A DNA stretch of 64,000 nt from Nannobrachium achirus (lineage: Eukaryota; Chordata; Actinopteri; Myctophiformes; Myctophidae), in assembly GCA_963921795.1 (NCBI GenBank), contig OY997642.1, positions 64,437,640-64,501,639 of the forward strand, read 5' to 3'. A program made the translations under genes and the position numbers. How positions within the stretch are numbered: position 1 is the first letter of the stretch; the number at the start of each line of letters is the position of its first letter. The notes under the pieces are model-generated. The model saw only the letters and a program-made list of their open reading frames with translations, did no database searches and was not told where the DNA came from. Positions 1-10,271 of the stretch are shown here, piece by piece.

Positions 1-104
1 ATTCTCCATGTTGACAGGAGGTTCAATGTGACAAGGAAGGATGACATCATCTCCAACCATGGCCACCACAGGCTGAGATGAACCAATCACCTGATATTGT
101 TTTC
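1..104 (-). CDS. Partial V-set immunoglobulin exon, butyrophilin/MOG-like (runs off left edge)
   Basis: Read on the minus strand, an AG acceptor after a long pyrimidine tract (about 105-140) opens an exon that reads KQYQVIGSSQPVVAM and then VILRC-type strand B sequence. It is almost base-for-base the same as the start of the complete V-set exon at 3924-4265, so it is a recent duplicate. It is either the V exon of the next gene in a tandem family or a second Ig domain of the same gene. The rest lies outside the window. Butyrophilin/MOG-like proteins are type I membrane proteins of the B7 family; that role is inferred from family resemblance only. Confidence 0.6.
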
Positions 105-198
105 CTTTGGACAAAAAAAAGAAAAAAAAAAAGAAAAAGAAAAATATATAATATTAACTGGCTTTGAAAAAGAAAATATTTTGATGAAGCGGTCTTAA

Positions 199-201
<3 letters not shown>

Positions 202-234
<33 letters not shown>
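202..234. repeat. (CT)n microsatellite
   Basis: About 16 uninterrupted CT units, followed by a GC-rich stretch with GTGT. From 105 to 440 I otherwise see only the polypyrimidine tract of the Ig exon and AT-rich sequence. Confidence 0.9.
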
Positions 235-236
<2 letters not shown>

Positions 237-440
237 GTGCATGCGTGTGTGAGCGGAGGGTGGCATGGGGCGAGTGGTGTGGAGTGAGGTTCTACGGCGC
301 GAGTGAGCTTGTTTCTATCCTTTTTTTCATGCTTTGCTCTTTGCTGGGTTACTGTTTAAAGTGATCCCTGAATATTAAGCCATGTAGGCCTTGATATGTT
401 ATAATAACCCTCTTTAACCAAAATATACTATTTAAAACAC

Positions 441-1347
441 TTGCAATATATTCCTTTGAGAGAAAAACAGTTATATCTTCAACCCATGGGGGGAGCCATT
501 GCACTGTTCGTTCATGTGGTGTCACACAGGAGAATGCTGTTCATGATTTTGAACGACAGGACACGAGAAATGAACATAACGTATAAGTTAACTGTAGATG
601 GTTTTGACTACACCCTTTATGCCACTACAGATAATATGAAATGTTTTGGCTGTGGAGAGGAAGGGCATTTGATTAGATATTGCGAGGGGGAAAGGGGGGA
701 CGAGGGGTGCTCCATGGGGGCGTCCTGCTACTGCAGGAGATGGTGAGGTTGTTGGACAGGGGGATGAAGCTGAAGGGGGGAACAATGATAATGGGCTGCA
801 AGAGAAAGTTGGAGGGGGAGGAGAGGAGGTGGAGGGTGGTGGACCTGAAGCTGATCAGCCTACTGCTGATAAAGAAAATGTTTTGTTGAGCGCTAAAGAG
901 GACAGTGGTCCCAGTACCAGCCAAGTGGAGGAGGGAGGGAGTGTTGAAAGTGGTGGGGCTGGAGTAGAGGGACAGCTCGCACATGCTGATGTTGATATGG
1001 GAGGGGAGGAGGAGAATTTAAAGGTGGGGAGACACAAAAGAAAGGCAAACTGTTCAGATGGGTCACAAGCCAAAAAGGTGACAGCTGAAGAAAAACAAAA
1101 TGACTCTGAATCAGATGGGTGGGAAAATGATGATGAAGGTTGTTATGAGCTCTCGGAAATGAAACAGTTTCTGCAGAAAACAAAAAATGAAAGATTTTTG
1201 AGAATTGAAAAACATTTCCCTGGAAAAAAGTCAGCCAAATTAAATATGAAGAAAAAAGGACGGGGGGCTCTCACTGACCAAGAGATTTGCAGGTTGAAAA
1301 AAATGATTACAAAGGTTAATCAAGAGCTGAACGTTGATAGAATGTGA
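441..1347 (+). pseudogene. ORF1 remnant of a Tx1-like LINE (CCHC zinc-knuckle protein)
   Basis: The first open part (441-746) contains VDGFDYTLY followed by a CCHC knuckle with Cys68, Cys71, His76 and Cys81 (spacing 2-4-4), as in the nucleic-acid-binding ORF1 proteins of fish Tx1/L1-type LINEs. A second open stretch in another frame (829-1347) is Glu/Ser/Gly-rich, then basic. It ends with LTDQEICRLKKMITKV, which resembles the ORF1 C-terminus of this group. At least one frame change lies between the two, so this is a decayed copy. No endonuclease or reverse transcriptase follows. Family assignment is from memory of the motifs, not a search. Confidence 0.6.
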
Positions 1348-2436
1348 ATTATTAATCCTTTGTCAGCCTAATATTGTAGTCATGTACACTTACGAGGTTT
1401 GTTTGGTGCTGTTTTGGGGTTCCCTCTTTGTACAGAGTCCCCTTTCTCGCCTTGCTTCACTTTTAATGGACATGAAGATATTCTATTGGGTCTGTTGGAC
1501 TGGACAATGCTTGAGAACGCTGCATGCCCTTAGGCTACTCTTACATGGAATAAACGCTGGTTGGTGGGGCCAGGATGGGCCTGTAATGTGGTCCAACCAG
1601 AAGTCACTCACAGACTGTGTGCCAAGGGTTACTGGAGTGCATACTGTAAGGAGACCACTGGATGATGAGCCAGCAGCTGATCTGTCGGGGCGCTGAGATC
1701 AGTTTGCTGTGAAGATTGGTTTATCAGACAATGTATGAAAAACTGTCTATGGAGGGCATGTGACTTGAAAAGTGCACAGATGAGCTGGAACTGCACACTG
1801 ACCCAAATGGCTAGTCCAAATGCCAAGTGGATGTATGGCAGTGTCAAAGCATTGACAATGACTTGCACTGCTCTGTGCATGACGAACTGTTGCACAAGTG
1901 TTGTGTCCGCTAGAGTGGGCTGGATGTGGAGGAGGACTCGGTGCAGAGAGGTAGCTTAGAGGTGACAGCATCAAACATTTGAATTAACGTTTCTGTAACA
2001 ATGGACTTAATTTTGTTAATAGAACATGGGAGGATTTTTTGGGTGGCTGGAAAAACTGATCTAATTTAAATGTAAAATGTCATTTTGTTGTTGCTAAAGA
2101 AAAGTGCATCAGTGTGTGTCTGTTTTTTTTATCGCTGTGCTGATGTGAGAAAATAATATGAACAGTATTTTGGACAATATTGTTTAAATAAAGGGATTTT
2201 TAAAAGTCAAAAGTCAATGATATGTGTTACTCTTGTGAATTTGCTCATTATCAATAAAAATTAATGAGCTACATCCCTAGTCTTGTTAAGTAACGGAGCA
2301 TATCTGACACGCCTGCCTGTTCTTCTCTTGGTCAAAATCTGGATATTAATAAGCAGCCATGAAAGACACGCATTATTTATAAGCCAGCGATTGTTATTCA
2401 AAGATCTCAATAATCTGTGAGAAGTCATGATTTTAT
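1348..2436. other. No recognisable gene
   Basis: Short open frames only, none with a recognisable domain. The stretch becomes AT-rich after 1980 and has AATAAA-like signals near 2185 and 2252. It could be 3' flank of the LINE remnant or unrelated repeat. Confidence 0.5.
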
Positions 2437-2457
2437 TCTCTCTCTCTCTCTCTCTCT
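2437..2457. repeat. Short (CT)n microsatellite
   Basis: About 10 CT units. A half-copy of the dispersed hairpin repeat follows at about 2582-2622 (TTGAAAATAGCCAATCTGCA, then ACAAGCTCACAA). Confidence 0.8.
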
Positions 2458-2879
2458 GTCAAACGAGCATAATAAAGCGCCTTTTCTATTATTTCCACAT
2501 CAGCACAAGCAGGTGCCATAATTATAATATTATAAAACATACATTAACCACCTCTTTAAGCCCTAATTTATACTTATTAGGCTATTTGAAAATAGCCAAT
2601 CTGCAAGCATACAAGCTCACAAAGAAGCATTGAATCCACTTTTCTTGATTGCGCGCCAGTGCGCCTTGTGTGATTTTCGCTTGAGAAATGTCAATTTATT
2701 TATTGAGTCTATACTAACGCATGGGGGAGATACACAGGACCCGATGTTGGTAAGCTGTAGCCTATGGGTTTTTATTGTATGGGGAGCTATATGAGGAGGA
2801 GACCAAAATGTAGATGGGAGGAGTCGGTTTACTAGGCTAACCAAAATGAACCATACCGATGTTGCTTATACTGTATGCG

Positions 2880-3011
2880 ATAAGGTCTTGCTGCACAGTC
2901 ATTATGGCGTATATGGACACGACGGGCTGATAATTCCCCGAGGCGGAGCCGAGGGGAATTATCAGCGTGAAGTGTCCATATACGCCATAATGACCAAGCA
3001 GCAAGACCTTA
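2880..3011. repeat. Large hairpin (inverted repeat, about 60-bp arms)
   Basis: ATAAGGTCTTGCTGC at 2880 is matched by GCAGCAAGACCTTAT at 2997-3011. The arms stay complementary, with few mismatches, up to GATAATTCCCC / GGGGAATTATC around a loop of about 12 bases (GAGGCGGAGCCG). The transcript would fold into one long stem. It looks like a miniature inverted-repeat transposable element; the family is not identified. Confidence 0.8.
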
Positions 3012-3447
3012 TAGCACTTATTACCCGGCTAATGAATACAATTAATAATTTTACTCAAAACTAAAAACAAAATGAAGTATTTCCTTGTTTACATATGGCT
3101 GAAAGTGTTCCACAAGTGTTGCGCTGGGCGTCCCCCCACGGGTCACCTTGGAAAACAAGGACGTGCTGATCAAATAAATCCATTATCTGTTACTACGTGT
3201 TTTTAAAAACATTCTTGAGAGCAATGTTTTGTTGTAAATGACGCTGTGTGTTTGTTTACATGGCTGACATGTTGGATACGGAACTAAATTCACACAGTGC
3301 ATCCTGACTGCAGCAGGGGCTCTGAGCCGTTGATGAGCAGCGGTGAATTATAGAGCGGAGCGGTCATTATAAGCCTATAATTCACAGCTGATTTCAGCAC
3401 TCGACCAATCAGAATCAAGCATTCAACCAAGCCGGGTAATAAAGCTT
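3012..3447. mobile_element. Short element bounded by TTATTACCCGGCT inverted ends
   Basis: CTTATTACCCGGCT near 3016 and AGCCGGGTAATAAAGC near 3431 are inverted copies. The right part has ACTCGACCAATCAGAATCAAG, a sequence I associate with a common fish repeat. There is no coding capacity. The hairpin at 2880-3011 abuts it and may be part of the same composite. Confidence 0.55.
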
Positions 3448-3674
3448 TTTAATTGCCTTGGCTTGAACTAAAACAATATTTGACAGACATGCCTAGACTA
3501 TACATTTTGATTTTATGATGATTTGGAATGATAGGCCTATAGGCTATTATTGCAATCGAATCAATGCAACAATGATCGCAATGGAATGGAGAGGGAAATG
3601 GGCACGCATAGCGCGTCGCGCGTAAAGGAAGCCCGACCAGGATATATATAGATTTATTTGTCTACTGCAGTACA

Positions 3675-3699
3675 CCCCCCCCCCCCCCCCCCCCCCCCC
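3675..3699. repeat. Poly-C run
   Basis: Twenty-five consecutive C residues, seen directly. It lies in the intron or 3' flank of the Ig gene and is a likely assembly and length-variation weak point. Confidence 0.9.
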
Positions 3700-3923
3700 A
3701 GTCTGGAAATAGTTAGCAAATGTATTAAATTAAATTTTAAATAGCAATTGTGCATGTTAAAGTGTTGAAGATTGTGAAACTTGGACAAGACAATGCATAG
3801 CCTATAGATAGGCTGCGCTGCCTGCAATGAGAGCGGGGACCCGTCCATCTTGGTGTGGATCAGGCCTGAGTCATGCCCTTTTATTGTTGTTTTTCCAACC
3901 ATGTTTTGAACAGTAAATCTTAC

Positions 3924-4265
3924 CAACACGGAGCTGGATCTCACTGCTGCTGCCCAGGTATGGAACATGACACCAGTATGTTCCCTGATCTGAGATCTTC
4001 ACAGTGGACAGTTTCAGTGAGATGTTACCATGAGACAACTGCTCAGGAAACATGGACGTCCTCCGTTTGTATGACGAGATCTGATACTCAGAATTCACAC
4101 GTCCATCATAGAGAAGGTGCACGGATGGTGACCACCTCAGGTCAGCTCTGGTCCACCACACCGTCTCATTCTCCATGTTGACAGGAGGTTCAATGTGACA
4201 ACGAAGGATGACATCATCTCCCACCATGGCCACCACAGGCTGAGATGAACCAATCACCTGGTGTC
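3924..4265 (-). CDS. V-set Ig exon of a butyrophilin/MOG-like receptor
   Basis: A 342-nt exon (114 codons), phase 1 at both ends: acceptor TTTTAAG before 4265 and donor GTAAGA after 3924. It encodes GHQVIGSSQPVVAMVGDD, strand-B Cys in ILRCHIEPP, strand-C WWTRADL, and the strand-F signature DQGTYWCHV (D-x-G-x-Y-x-C). A complete single IgV domain results. The QVIGSSQPVVA start is typical of fish butyrophilin/MOG-like proteins, B7-family cell-surface immune modulators. It follows the signal-peptide exon at 5813-5873. Exons for a transmembrane segment or B30.2 domain were not found to the left, apart from another V exon at 1-104. Confidence 0.8.
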
Positions 4266-4657
4266 CTTAAAACAAAACAAAAATGAAAAAAGAAGACAAA
4301 TATATATAAATATAATAATATAATAATATATTATAATAATATAATATAGACGTAATCGCTGTAGCGGTCAAAAAGCAAAGCCTCGGCGGCGACGGGTTCC
4401 CACCCCTTTCACTGAACGGTTTGGTTCCCATGGCGACGCGTACACGCAACAGACGGAGTAGGCGCTACGTGGGAAGGGACCTTCTGTCATAGTAGAGATG
4501 GCTGCTGCTACGGCAGGTTTATCTATCGAGCGCGGATCATTTCCGAGTACCGTTGTCATCTGCCGTTGCCGTAGCATTGCTTAAGGTCGCTAGTGATAGA
4601 GGAGAGGAGGAGGGCAGCAGAGACCATGTTGATCTTCAGCACCACACACACACCACC

Positions 4658-4659
<2 letters not shown>

Positions 4660-4736
<77 letters not shown>
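4660..4736. repeat. (CA)n microsatellite
   Basis: About 38 CA units in the intron between the signal-peptide exon and the V-set exon. The His-Thr and Cys-Val open frames over it are artefacts. Confidence 0.95.
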
Positions 4737-4738
<2 letters not shown>

Positions 4739-4755
4739 ATGCACCTAATTTACAC

Positions 4756-5375
4756 TTATTGCGACCGAAGGTCGCAGTATACAATGAGAAATGTCGCAGC
4801 TTGTCCGTCAGTCAGTCAGTACACATTTTTACAGTCTATGGTTCTATGGGTTTGTCATGGTTCTATGGGTTTGTCGCTCTGACATCATGCTCTGATGTCA
4901 CTGTGATGTCAGGGGAACCACTCTTAACAGAATGGGTTTGCCGCTCTGACATCACGCTCTGGCTTGATGTCCCTTTTATCATGTCCATGGGCATTACCAG
5001 ATCACACTTGCAAATTAATTACGTCCTTGTCCGTTTTATGCCCATATATGGAGATCCCTGTCCCGATGTCATCAATGCAAGGGCATATCTGGGAATGCCC
5101 ATATTTGGTAATGCCCATATATGGGCATGTTCTGACATCACATTGTTGACTATCATGCAGGGATTTCCATATGGGTAACTGGTCCGATATAAGTATATCT
5201 CTGGTCAAGAATTGGAGCGACCTATCCCTTTTTGTCAGTACACATTTTTGGATACATATTATTATTAATAAAGGATACAATAAAATAAAAAATGGGTAAC
5301 TGGTCCGATATATATCACTGGCCAGATGGCCAAGAATTGGCACAGGTCGTATGTCGCCCTGAGGCATCTGACTAG
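4756..5375 (+). mobile_element. Interspersed repeat starting with a GCGACCGAAGGTCGC hairpin, copy A
   Basis: It begins with the self-complementary GCGACCGAAGGTCGC, then GTCAGTCAGTCAGT, paired GATGTCA-containing blocks and several CCCATATATGG motifs. It ends near CGCCCTGAGGCATCTGAC. The same sequence occurs inverted at 40037-40520, where an empty site in a duplicated arm shows it is a discrete insertion. No coding frame is convincing, so it is a non-autonomous element of unknown class. It lies in the Ig gene intron. Confidence 0.65.
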
Positions 5376-5501
5376 CACTCCTCAGAATCACAAGGACATA
5401 TGTATTTAATGGGAGTGGCTGATTCAGCCAGGCTAAGCCTATAGGCTCATGATTATGTATTTCTATGTCTTTATTGATTTTTGAGAGGGTCCTTACAAAG
5501 G

Positions 5502-5710
5502 ATTAAATGTCATGATGAATAAACCAATAAGAACTACTAAAGGATTACAAACATGTCATGATAACATAAACCAGTAAGAACTACTAAAGGATTAAATGTC
5601 ATGATGAATAAACCAATAAGAACTACTAAAGGATTACATGTCATGATAACATAAACCAGTAAGAACTACTAAAGGATTAAATGTCATGATGAATAAACCA
5701 ATAAGAACTA
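5502..5710. repeat. Minisatellite, about 48-bp units alternating in two variants
   Basis: AAGAACTACTAAAGGATTA recurs four times. Units alternate between ATGTCATGATGAATAAACCA and a variant with CATGATAACATAAACC, giving a higher-order period near 100 bp. Seen directly. Confidence 0.9.
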
Positions 5711-5812
5711 GGCTACTCCCTCAAACCTCAAGTACATTATATGAATCAGTGGAACTGTAATAGCTTTTATTTATAAGTTGTATATCTGTCATGTTTAACT
5801 TTAATGCCTTAC

Positions 5813-5873
5813 CTGTTGCAGATGTGGTACAGCTGGTCCAAGTCACCAGGAAAATGAGTAAATAAATCCTCAT
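5813..5873 (-). CDS. Signal-peptide exon of the butyrophilin-like gene
   Basis: Minus strand: ATG at 5873 opens MRIYLLIFLVTWTSCTTSAT, then a GTAAGG donor after 5813. The 61-nt coding part gives phase 1, which matches the acceptor phase of the V-set exon at 3924-4265, so the two join in frame. The peptide has a short basic start, a hydrophobic LLIFLV core and small residues near the end, as expected for secretion. It defines the start of the gene. The promoter would lie to the right, beyond 5880; no TATA box was assigned. Confidence 0.75.
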
Positions 5874-5879
5874 GGCTGA

Positions 5880-6890
5880 TTTCACACAACAAATCGTGAG
5901 TTTAAAAGGAAAAACAAGAGACAGAGAGAGACGGTATCATGTCCTGCTGCTCCACTAGCCTACTGACCGAAGAACACAAGAATTTGACCCAAACGTGTTT
6001 AAACAAGTTTACTGAATACTATGACTAGACTTGTAATGGCCTGTAAACAGTGTCGCCAGTCGCCAGTAGGGGTAGCTGTTGCTCTGCTGTCTTCATTGAG
6101 TTCTATATTATATGTTGTGTGAACATTGATTGATTGGATACTTTGTTAGAAGTTTGCATAGGAAAAGGTACAGGAGACAGCACAGTACAGTTCACTGTAC
6201 TGTGTGTACTGTAAGGTCAACTAAAGGAACAATTTCAAATACCTAGGCTATTTGAAAATAGCCAATCTACAAGCTCACTCACAACCACAAAAATTAGTTT
6301 TTTTCTTTTCTGTGAAATTATTAGTTTTTCTCTGTTAAAAACGTGTCACTAAACAATAATTTATAGCCTAATATAATGTAAATCGCTCCCCTCCAGCTCA
6401 TATGTAAACACTACAGCACTCTACCCCCAATACAATTTTAAGGTAATTGTATTTTACTTGAGTAGGCCTATTTCTGATTTACTTTTACTTCTACTCCACT
6501 ACTGTACATCTCAGAGGCAACATTTGTTCCTAGGGTAGCACTACATCTGTTCTTGAGAGATTACAGCCTCATATACATTTCAGCTATGAAAATAGACGAT
6601 CTACAAGCACACAATGCATCTCGATGTGACACTTCTCAGTAACGTGTCTTTCAGTTTTTTCTTAGTTTTTTCTTTTTTTTACATTGGTGCATTTTGCCCT
6701 TTTCCAAGGGTGTACCATACTGCCGACAAGATGTCCACAATCACAACACCAGAGGGAAGCTGGTGTTAAATTATTATTCAAACAAATATTTTCATGTCAT
6801 GGACCCCCAAATTAATTTGTATTTGTCCCTCCCTAACCCCCATCTGAAAATATGTTGTGAAAGGTAACCAATGTATGTAGGCTATACAGT
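5880..6890. other. 5' flank of the Ig gene; no gene seen
   Basis: AT-rich single-copy-looking sequence. Half-copies of the dispersed hairpin occur at about 6250-6287 and 6590-6630 (GAAAATAG followed by ATCTACAAGC). No domain-bearing frame is seen. Confidence 0.5.
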
Positions 6891-7019
6891 ATATGATTGC
6901 CTTTCATTTTATTCTACTAGAAGTTCGCGGCCCTTCGGACCACTCACATCTAGATCCAACTGATATGGCCATATCCGAAGATCTGTATCTCCAGTCAGTC
7001 CTTGCACACATGCCCCTAG

Positions 7020-7540
7020 TACTCAGTTGGCCAGGTGCCCACATGTCCCAAGTGCCCAGTTGTCAAGGTTGCCACCTATCCAAGTTCCCACATGTCCCAA
7101 GTGCCCACAGCATCTCTAGTCTAAGATACTGGGGTATTGAAAAAATTAATAATCCTCCCTGTGGTGGTGACCACAATAAGCTCCTGCTCCAATGTGAGGC
7201 TTATTATATATATTCACTCAACACTCATGGCCTCAATGAGGAGTTTGACATTAAACCTTTCCTGGGTTAGCTTTGTTTGTTTTTAACCTTGTTTGTCTTT
7301 TTGTATTTGCATCTCTATTTGTTGTCTGATGCCTTACTGTATTTGTCCTGTTTATACTTATATCTATTTTTATATTGCTTTATGCTGTACCTTAATGGTT
7401 GAATGGTGTCATTATGTAGATTTAAATCATTGAACACAATGTTTTTTGTTTTGCAGTTTATGTATTTTTATCACTCTGCATTATTATGACTCCATACCTG
7501 TTGTAAATAAAATAAAGAAAAACAGATTTTGCTGTTCCCA
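7020..7540 (+). mobile_element. 3' end of a Penelope-like element, preceded by a CCCAGTTGTC minisatellite
   Basis: Plus-strand residues LRYWGIEKINN, then GGDHNKLLLQCEAYYIYSLN and GLNEEFDIKPFLG, match the C-terminal end of fish Penelope-like polyproteins (the GIY-YIG endonuclease side). An AT-rich 3' region follows to about 7540. Bases 7020-7112 are minisatellite units like those at 11.1 kb, so only the last part of the element is present. It lies tail-to-tail with the element at 7540-10835. Confidence 0.6.
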
Positions 7541-7560
7541 GTATATGGTTTTTACTTAGG

Positions 7561-7595
7561 TGACGTTTCGAGCCTAATGGCTCTTCTTCAGACCT
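7561..7595 (-). ncRNA. Hammerhead-ribozyme-like core
   Basis: Minus strand: CTGAAGA (7591-7585), stem II GAGCC / GGCTC with an ATTA loop, then GAAAC (7569-7565). This is the CUGANGA - stem II - GAAA hammerhead core. Hammerheads are known in Penelope-like element termini, and the motif lies in such a terminus. Stems I and III were not established, so activity is unproven. Confidence 0.5.
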
Positions 7596-8586
7596 TCACA
7601 GACAAGTGATACCAACATTTTTATATGTGCAGAGATCACCCACACCTGTGACTCATCGGCCAATCAGTCCCATCAGTGTTAACCAATGACACTATTACAT
7701 AGTATATGCATGTCGTAATTGTACATCATACACACATTGTATACATACAATACAAAAATCCTGTTGACCCAAGATATGACATTACACATACACAAAAGGA
7801 CTCAGGCCAAAGGCCATCATACTGCTACCTAAAGAGGCGCCTCTTGTCTATAGTAAAAGTAAATACCTCAAGGGACAAAACAACCTTTACATACAAAATA
7901 AAAAACAAGCACAGGAGAGATCGCTTATTTGGACAAACCTGGGTTGCCCCATCAAGTACTATATAGTAAAAACATGGATATGTAAACAGGTACAAATACA
8001 GGAATCTACCCCTGACTAAATGCACCCCCTATCTCTTTTCCCAAGGTATGACGCCCACAGAGACCCAAGCTGTCATCATAGAAAAGGTCTGATATCATAG
8101 TCCTCATTCAGACCCTTTGGAGCTAATGTTTGTAAAGTATGTATCCAAAACAGTTCCTGTTTTAAAAGCATCTTATTGATATCTCCCCCTCTACGTGGAG
8201 TCTGTACTAACTCGATCCCTGTGTACCTGAGCATAGATACAGTGTGTCCAACTTTGTTGAAATGTGTAGCCACTGGGTTAGTGATAACATTATTTCGAAT
8301 TGTACTGCGATGTTCGGTTGAATTGGGAGATGGGGAGATTCCTTTTGAGGGAGAGAGGATGGTATGAGTCACCATGCAGTAGGGAATTCCTGTCTGTAAG
8401 TTGGTTTTTAGGCTCTTATTTTCCTTAATAATTAGGATGTCTAAGAAGTTAATTTCCATTCTGCGTTTCTCCATTGTGAATTGTAGGTGTCTGTTTTGGG
8501 AATTCATACATTTATGGAACTCATTAAGTGAGGCCTCTGAAACTGACCAAATGAAGAAAATGTCATCCAGGTAACGCTTCCAATTG

Positions 8587-9610
8587 ACCGGTCGCTATGC
8601 CCCTCCTAAACCCGTGCTTGCCCAATGCCACGTTAGCGACAGGTTACTAAGGCCGGGTGCCTTGGCAAGCTGCCATGGCGGCGTGCAGAGGAGGAGAAGC
8701 CAGCTGTCAAAATCCCATGTTAAACCTGCCACAAACGCACGTCCAGGAAGAAAACAATAGCCTATACTAAAAGTCAGATTAACATAGCCTACAGTACACA
8801 AGTATTACCAGTTATATTTTCTCATGAAGTGCTCCTAAATTATTCCCGTGGGTTTGTGTAGGTCAGTGCAATCCGTTCTGTTTTTGTTTCAGTGTTTGTG
8901 ACACGGAAGCGAGTGGGTGGGACGTTCGCGAACGAATTGAGAATTTTGAACGGCTCTTTGAAATGAACGATATGATTCGGTTCACAGTAGGGAGCGGGGG
9001 AGCCATTCCTTTCTAATGAACAGTGGTGGGAAAAGTGCTAAATTTCTTTTCTTAGGTAAACATATCAATACTGCAATCAAGTTTGGAATGTTATTAATGT
9101 AGGCCCCTACTTGAGTAAAAGTAAAATAGTATTGGTATCAAAATGTACTTAAAGTACCAATATTAGAACGTACTCTTTATGCAGAATGTCCTGTTTCACA
9201 GGTTTTCCAATGAGTAAAATGTAGAAAAATCATTTGCAAATAGCCGATCTACAAGCTCACAATTCATCGCAACGTGGCACATTGTGAGCTTGTAGATCAC
9301 CTATTTTCAAATGCCAGAAATGTATCCAATGGCCAAAATGTATAGGCCTATTTGGGTGGAAGTGATTTGCAATCATAATCAAAATCTACAAAGTAACCGT
9401 AACTAAAATGAGACAGTCTTTTGAACGGCTCTTTGAAAGGAACGGATCTCAGAGTTCCGGCTCACTTCAAAGAACCATAAATCCCATCTCTATCTAGCAG
9501 CCAGACACGATGCGCGCCGCCATGGCAGCTTGCCAAGTCAGCTGCGTTAGTAACCTGTTGCTAACTTGGCATTGGACAAGGACGGCTTTAGGAGGGGCAT
9601 AGCGACCGGT
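8587..9610. mobile_element. Non-autonomous DNA transposon with about 100-bp TIRs, inside the Penelope-like element
   Basis: ACCGGTCGCTATGCCCCTCC at 8587 and its inverse at the right end extend as imperfect inverted repeats of about 100 bp, up to GCCATGGCGGC. CAATTG flanks both ends (8581-8586 and 9611-9616) and is the likely target duplication, though its palindromic nature also allows 4 bp. It sits just upstream of the YLDD motif of its host element. A complete dispersed hairpin (9231-9313) lies inside. No transposase is seen. Confidence 0.8.
9231..9313. repeat. Dispersed hairpin repeat, full copy
   Basis: The arm from CATTTGCAAATAG through GATCTACAAGCTCACAAT is matched by ATTGTGAGCTTGTAGATC through CTATTTTCAAATG. 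The loop is about 17 bases. This is the best complete copy of the family found throughout the window. Confidence 0.85.
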
Positions 9611-9706
9611 CAATTGGCAATATATCCTATGAAGGGATTTACCTCATTGTTGAAGATGACATCTTGTTCGAAGAATCCCACATACAGGGAGGCAAAGCCA
9701 GTAGGA

Positions 9707-10271
9707 GCGAGATCATTTAGCGACCTCCAACCTGGTCGCAACCTGGTCGGTAGTTTTCACCGACCGGGTCGCTAAATCTACCGACCGGGTCACTAAATCT
9801 ACCAACCGGGCTGCAAAATCACCGACCAGGTCGCTAGATCTACCGACCGGGTCGTTAAATCTACCAACCGGTCGGTAGATTTAGCGACCCAGTCGGTGAT
9901 TTACCGACCTGGTCGGTAGATTTAGCGACCCGGTCGGTAGATTTAGCGACCCGGTCAGTGATTTTGCCGCCCGGTCGGTGATTTAGCGACCCGGTCGGTA
10001 GATTTAGCGTTAGCTACCCAGTCGGTGATTTAGGGTTAGGCTTAGGGTTAGGGTTAGGGTTTGGGTTTGGGTTAGGGTTAGCAGCCTGGTCGGTGGATAA
10101 GCGACCTGGTCGGTGGATTTAGCGACCCGGTCGGTAGATTTAGCGACCCGGTCGGTAGATTTAGTGACCCGGTCGGTAGATTTAGCGGCCCGGTCGGTAG
10201 ATTTAGCGACCCGGTCGCTGAAAACTACCAACCAGGTTGCAACCCGGTTGGAGGTCGCTAAATGATCTCGC
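9707..10271. mobile_element. Second insertion in the Penelope-like element: TIR element with internal GACCCGGTCGGTAGATTTAG array
   Basis: The ends are inverted copies: GCGAGATCATTTAGCGACCT at left, AGGTCGCTAAATGATCTCGC at right. TIR similarity continues about 60 bp, through GGTAGTTTTC / GAAAACTACC. Between them is an array of near-palindromic 21-bp units in both orientations and a telomere-like TTAGGG tract (10032-10080). No coding sequence. The target duplication is not clear. Confidence 0.75.
10032..10080 (+). repeat. Interstitial telomere-like (TTAGGG) tract
   Basis: Degenerate TTAGGG / TTTGGG units in the centre of the preceding element. Similar short tracts occur at 14154-14209 and, inverted, at 37070-37165. 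Confidence 0.75.

Noticed and set aside
673-1183. Minus-strand Ser/Pro-rich frames opposite the LINE ORF1
   Set aside because: Antisense shadows of the purine-rich linker of ORF1.
4553-4882. Frames with His-Thr or Cys-Val runs (also near 29.3, 35.3 and 57.1 kb)
   Set aside because: Products of CA, GT or GTCT microsatellites.
10032-10080. Fossil telomere fusion
   Set aside because: Short, degenerate, orientation-variable tracts inside transposons at several places (10.0, 14.2, 37.1 kb).
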